DNA of 64,000 nucleotides from Pukyongia sp963768085 (GTDB taxonomy: Bacteria > Bacteroidota > Bacteroidia > Flavobacteriales > Flavobacteriaceae). The notes beneath the pieces were generated by a model that had not been told where the DNA came from, made no database searches, and saw nothing but the letters and a program-made list of their open reading frames with translations. How positions within the stretch are numbered: the stretch's first letter is position 1; the number at the start of each line of letters is the position of its first letter. Where the stretch lies: NCBI GenBank assembly GCA_963768085.1, contig CAVYGO010000001.1, positions 186,001 through 250,000 of the forward strand. The letters are read 5' to 3'. This document shows positions 62,076 through 64,000 of the stretch, in pieces. A program made the position numbers and the translations under genes.

Positions 62076-64000
62076 ATGACTAAAGCTGCGAAGATCATAT
62101 ATACCTTGACGGACGAAGCGCCGTTCCTTGCAACCCATTCTCTCCTTCCTATCATTGAAGCCTTTACGGCCCCATCGGATATACAAATTGAAACAAGGGA
62201 TATTTCCCTGGCAGCAAGAATCCTTTCAAATTTTCCCGAATTTCTTCGTGAAGATCAACGTGTAAATGATGCGCTCGGTGAATTAGGTGAACTGGCAAAA
62301 ACCCCTGAAGCAAATATCATTAAACTTCCCAACATCAGTGCCTCTATCCCTCAACTAATAGCTGCAATTTCCGAACTTCAGGCCAAGGGTTATTCACTGC
62401 CTGATTACCCGGATGATCCGAAGAATGAGGAAGAACAAAAGATCAAAGCAACGTACGATAAAATTAAAGGTAGTGCTGTAAATCCCGTGTTACGAGAAGG
62501 AAATAGTGATCGACGGGCACCGAAGGCGGTAAAGAATTATGCGAAGAAAAACCCACACAGCATGGGTGCATGGAAATCCGATTCCAAGACCCATGTATCT
62601 ACAATGTCGCATGGCGATTTTAGGCATAATGAACAATCGGTCACAATTAAGAAGGCCGGAAGCGTCTCTATTGTACATACGGATTCGGCGGGAAATAAAT
62701 CGACACTTAAGAATGTACCTGTTCTGGAAGGTGAGATCATTGATGCTACCCTGATGCAAAAAAAGGAGTTGCTTTCTTTTCTTGCCGACCAGATAAAAGA
62801 CGCTAATAATAAAGACGTGTTGTTCTCACTGCATATGAAAGCGACTATGATGAAAGTGAGTGATCCCATTATTTTTGGTCACGCGGTTCGGGTTTATTTT
62901 GCCGATCTCTTCGAATCGTATGGCGCCACTTTTGAAAAGCTTGGCGTTGATGTAAAAAACGGATTCGGAGATCTTTTAAGCGATATTCAGAAGCTTTCGG
63001 AATCCGAAAGAAATGAGATCCTAGCCGAAATAGATCGTATATATAATTCAAATCCCGACCTGGCTATGGTTAACAGCGACAGGGGAATTACGAATCTGCA
63101 TGTACCTAGTGATGTGATCATCGATGCATCCATGCCGGCCATGATCCGGAATTCGGGACAGATGTGGGATAAAAATGGTGACACGAAAGATACCAAAGCG
63201 GTTATTCCGGATAGCAGTTATGCATCGGTCTACGAGGCTACCATCGATTTCTGTAGGAAACATGGGGCTTTCGATCCCAGCACTATGGGAACGGTTCCAA
63301 ATGTCGGTCTGATGGCGCAAAAAGCAGAGGAATATGGATCACACGACAAGACTTTCGAGGTTCCATCCGATGGGAAAATAACGGTTCTCGATCAGGATCT
63401 TTCGACCTTAATGGAGCACGAAGTTTCCGAAGGCGATATCTGGCGTATGTGCCAGGTTAAAGACCTACCCATTCAGGATTGGGTAAAACTGGCCGTAAGT
63501 CGTGCCCGGGCAACCCATGTACCTGCTGTATTCTGGCTTGATGAAGATCGCGCACATGACGCAGAGCTCATTAAAAAAGTAAATAAATATTTAGCGAATC
63601 ACGATACGTCCGGACTGGAAATCAAAATACTATCTCCCGAAAAGGCTACACATTATACCTTAGATCGAGTGAAGAAAGGTGAAGATACAATCTCGGTTAC
63701 TGGAAATGTACTAAGAGATTATTTAACAGACCTCTTTCCTATTCTGGAATTGGGAACCAGCGCAAAGATGTTGTCGATAGTCCCACTAATGAACGGTGGC
63801 GGACTTTTTGAGACCGGAGCGGGCGGATCTGCACCGAAGCACGTTCAGCAGTTCGTTAAAGAAGGGCACCTGCGTTGGGACTCACTGGGAGAATTTCTAG
63901 CCCTGGCGGTTTCCCTGGAACACCTGGGCGCCACATACAATAACCCAAAGGCGATTTTGCTATCGGAAACTTTAGATGACGCAACTGAAAAATTACTGGA
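62076..64000 (+). CDS. icd: Isocitrate dehydrogenase (NADP), monomeric type (5' part)
   Basis: The enzyme oxidises isocitrate to 2-oxoglutarate in the citric acid cycle, making NADPH. The frame starts at ATG 62076 (MTKAAKIIYTLTDEAPFLAT) and runs off the right edge, so 641 of about 740 residues are present. Typical monomeric IDH motifs are LREGNSDRRAPKAVKNYAK, NPHSMGAWKSDSKTHVSTM, FSLHMKATMMKVSDPIIFGH and LFETGAGGSAPKHV. The dimeric type is unrelated in length and sequence. Confidence 0.96.
   Translation, partial: MTKAAKIIYTLTDEAPFLATHSLLPIIEAFTAPSDIQIETRDISLAARILSNFPEFLREDQRVNDALGELGELAKTPEANIIKLPNISASIPQLIAAISELQAKGYSLPDYPDDPKNEEEQKIKATYDKIKGSAVNPVLREGNSDRRAPKAVKNYAKKNPHSMGAWKSDSKTHVSTMSHGDFRHNEQSVTIKKAGSVSIVHTDSAGNKSTLKNVPVLEGEIIDATLMQKKELLSFLADQIKDANNKDVLFSLHMKATMMKVSDPIIFGHAVRVYFADLFESYGATFEKLGVDVKNGFGDLLSDIQKLSESERNEILAEIDRIYNSNPDLAMVNSDRGITNLHVPSDVIIDASMPAMIRNSGQMWDKNGDTKDTKAVIPDSSYASVYEATIDFCRKHGAFDPSTMGTVPNVGLMAQKAEEYGSHDKTFEVPSDGKITVLDQDLSTLMEHEVSEGDIWRMCQVKDLPIQDWVKLAVSRARATHVPAVFWLDEDRAHDAELIKKVNKYLANHDTSGLEIKILSPEKATHYTLDRVKKGEDTISVTGNVLRDYLTDLFPILELGTSAKMLSIVPLMNGGGLFETGAGGSAPKHVQQFVKEGHLRWDSLGEFLALAVSLEHLGATYNNPKAILLSETLDDATEKLL

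Noticed and set aside
1..64000. tRNA genes, rRNA genes, CRISPR arrays, prophage
   Set aside because: No tRNA T-loop pattern with matching arms, rRNA stretch, regularly spaced repeats or phage genes were seen on reading both strands; a tRNAscan or CRISPR search was not possible.

Overview
The window is a stretch of chromosome from a member of the Bacteroidota, most likely a (probably marine) Flavobacteriaceae species. The signs are type IX secretion (T9SS) C-terminal sorting domains on four secreted proteins, a PorD/DUF4835 protein, an RprXY-type two-component system, promoters of the Bacteroidota form TTG-N18/19-TAnnTTTG, few Shine-Dalgarno sequences, frequent TTG/GTG starts, and a monomeric isocitrate dehydrogenase. 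Base composition is even at roughly 40% GC by eye. I see no tRNA, rRNA, CRISPR array, insertion sequence or prophage. The genus cannot be fixed from the sequence.

Layout. 1-7.5 kb: 3' end of fhs, an outer-membrane barrel, a CIA30 protein, an exported methyltransferase, small secreted proteins including an LprI-VOC fusion, an HD hydrolase, and a fasciclin protein divergent from an ECF sigma / RskA-like anti-sigma pair. 7.5-10.4 kb: a large secreted serine hydrolase. 10.6-18.3 kb: pcm, then a + strand run (two dehydrogenases, DUF1015, yggS, an exonuclease-GIY-YIG protein, a K+ channel, miaA) closed by a perfect hairpin terminator. 18.4-23.3 kb: rprY/rprX, coaE, a YbbR-like protein and a glycosyltransferase. 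23.3-28.8 kb: two tandem T9SS-exported proteins whose last ~1 kb is nearly identical. 29-38.4 kb: fabI, recN, a bamD-rpoZ-coaBC-porD operon, dapA and ligA. 38.5-46.9 kb: another T9SS protein, aqpZ, a LOG protein, prmC, ribD, an EamA transporter, a YigZ protein and a thioesterase. 47-54.7 kb: dnaA, a tyrosine phosphatase, a sugar dehydrogenase, an RsmI-like enzyme, a lysozyme-like protein and the dapF-GNAT-mltG operon. 54.8-64 kb: a DegP protease, gap, an oxidoreductase, a TPR protein, trmD, a structured RNA element, rplS, an unassigned ncRNA gene with its own promoter and terminator, and the 5' part of icd.

The genes are mostly housekeeping: cofactor synthesis (CoA, riboflavin, folate C1), lysine/peptidoglycan (dapA, dapF, mltG), replication and repair (dnaA, ligA, recN), translation (miaA, trmD, prmC, rplS), outer-membrane assembly and secretion (bamD, PorD). 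Secreted T9SS cargo is interspersed.

Three things stand out. First, reading frames are broken in several genes, including essential ones (dnaA, bamD), and ten of twelve breaks are repaired by removing one base; this looks like error in the sequence, not gene decay. Second, several genes have a TAnnTTTG box ending only 4-5 nt before the start codon, which predicts leaderless mRNAs. Third, an unexplained ~300-nt RNA gene lies between rplS and icd.
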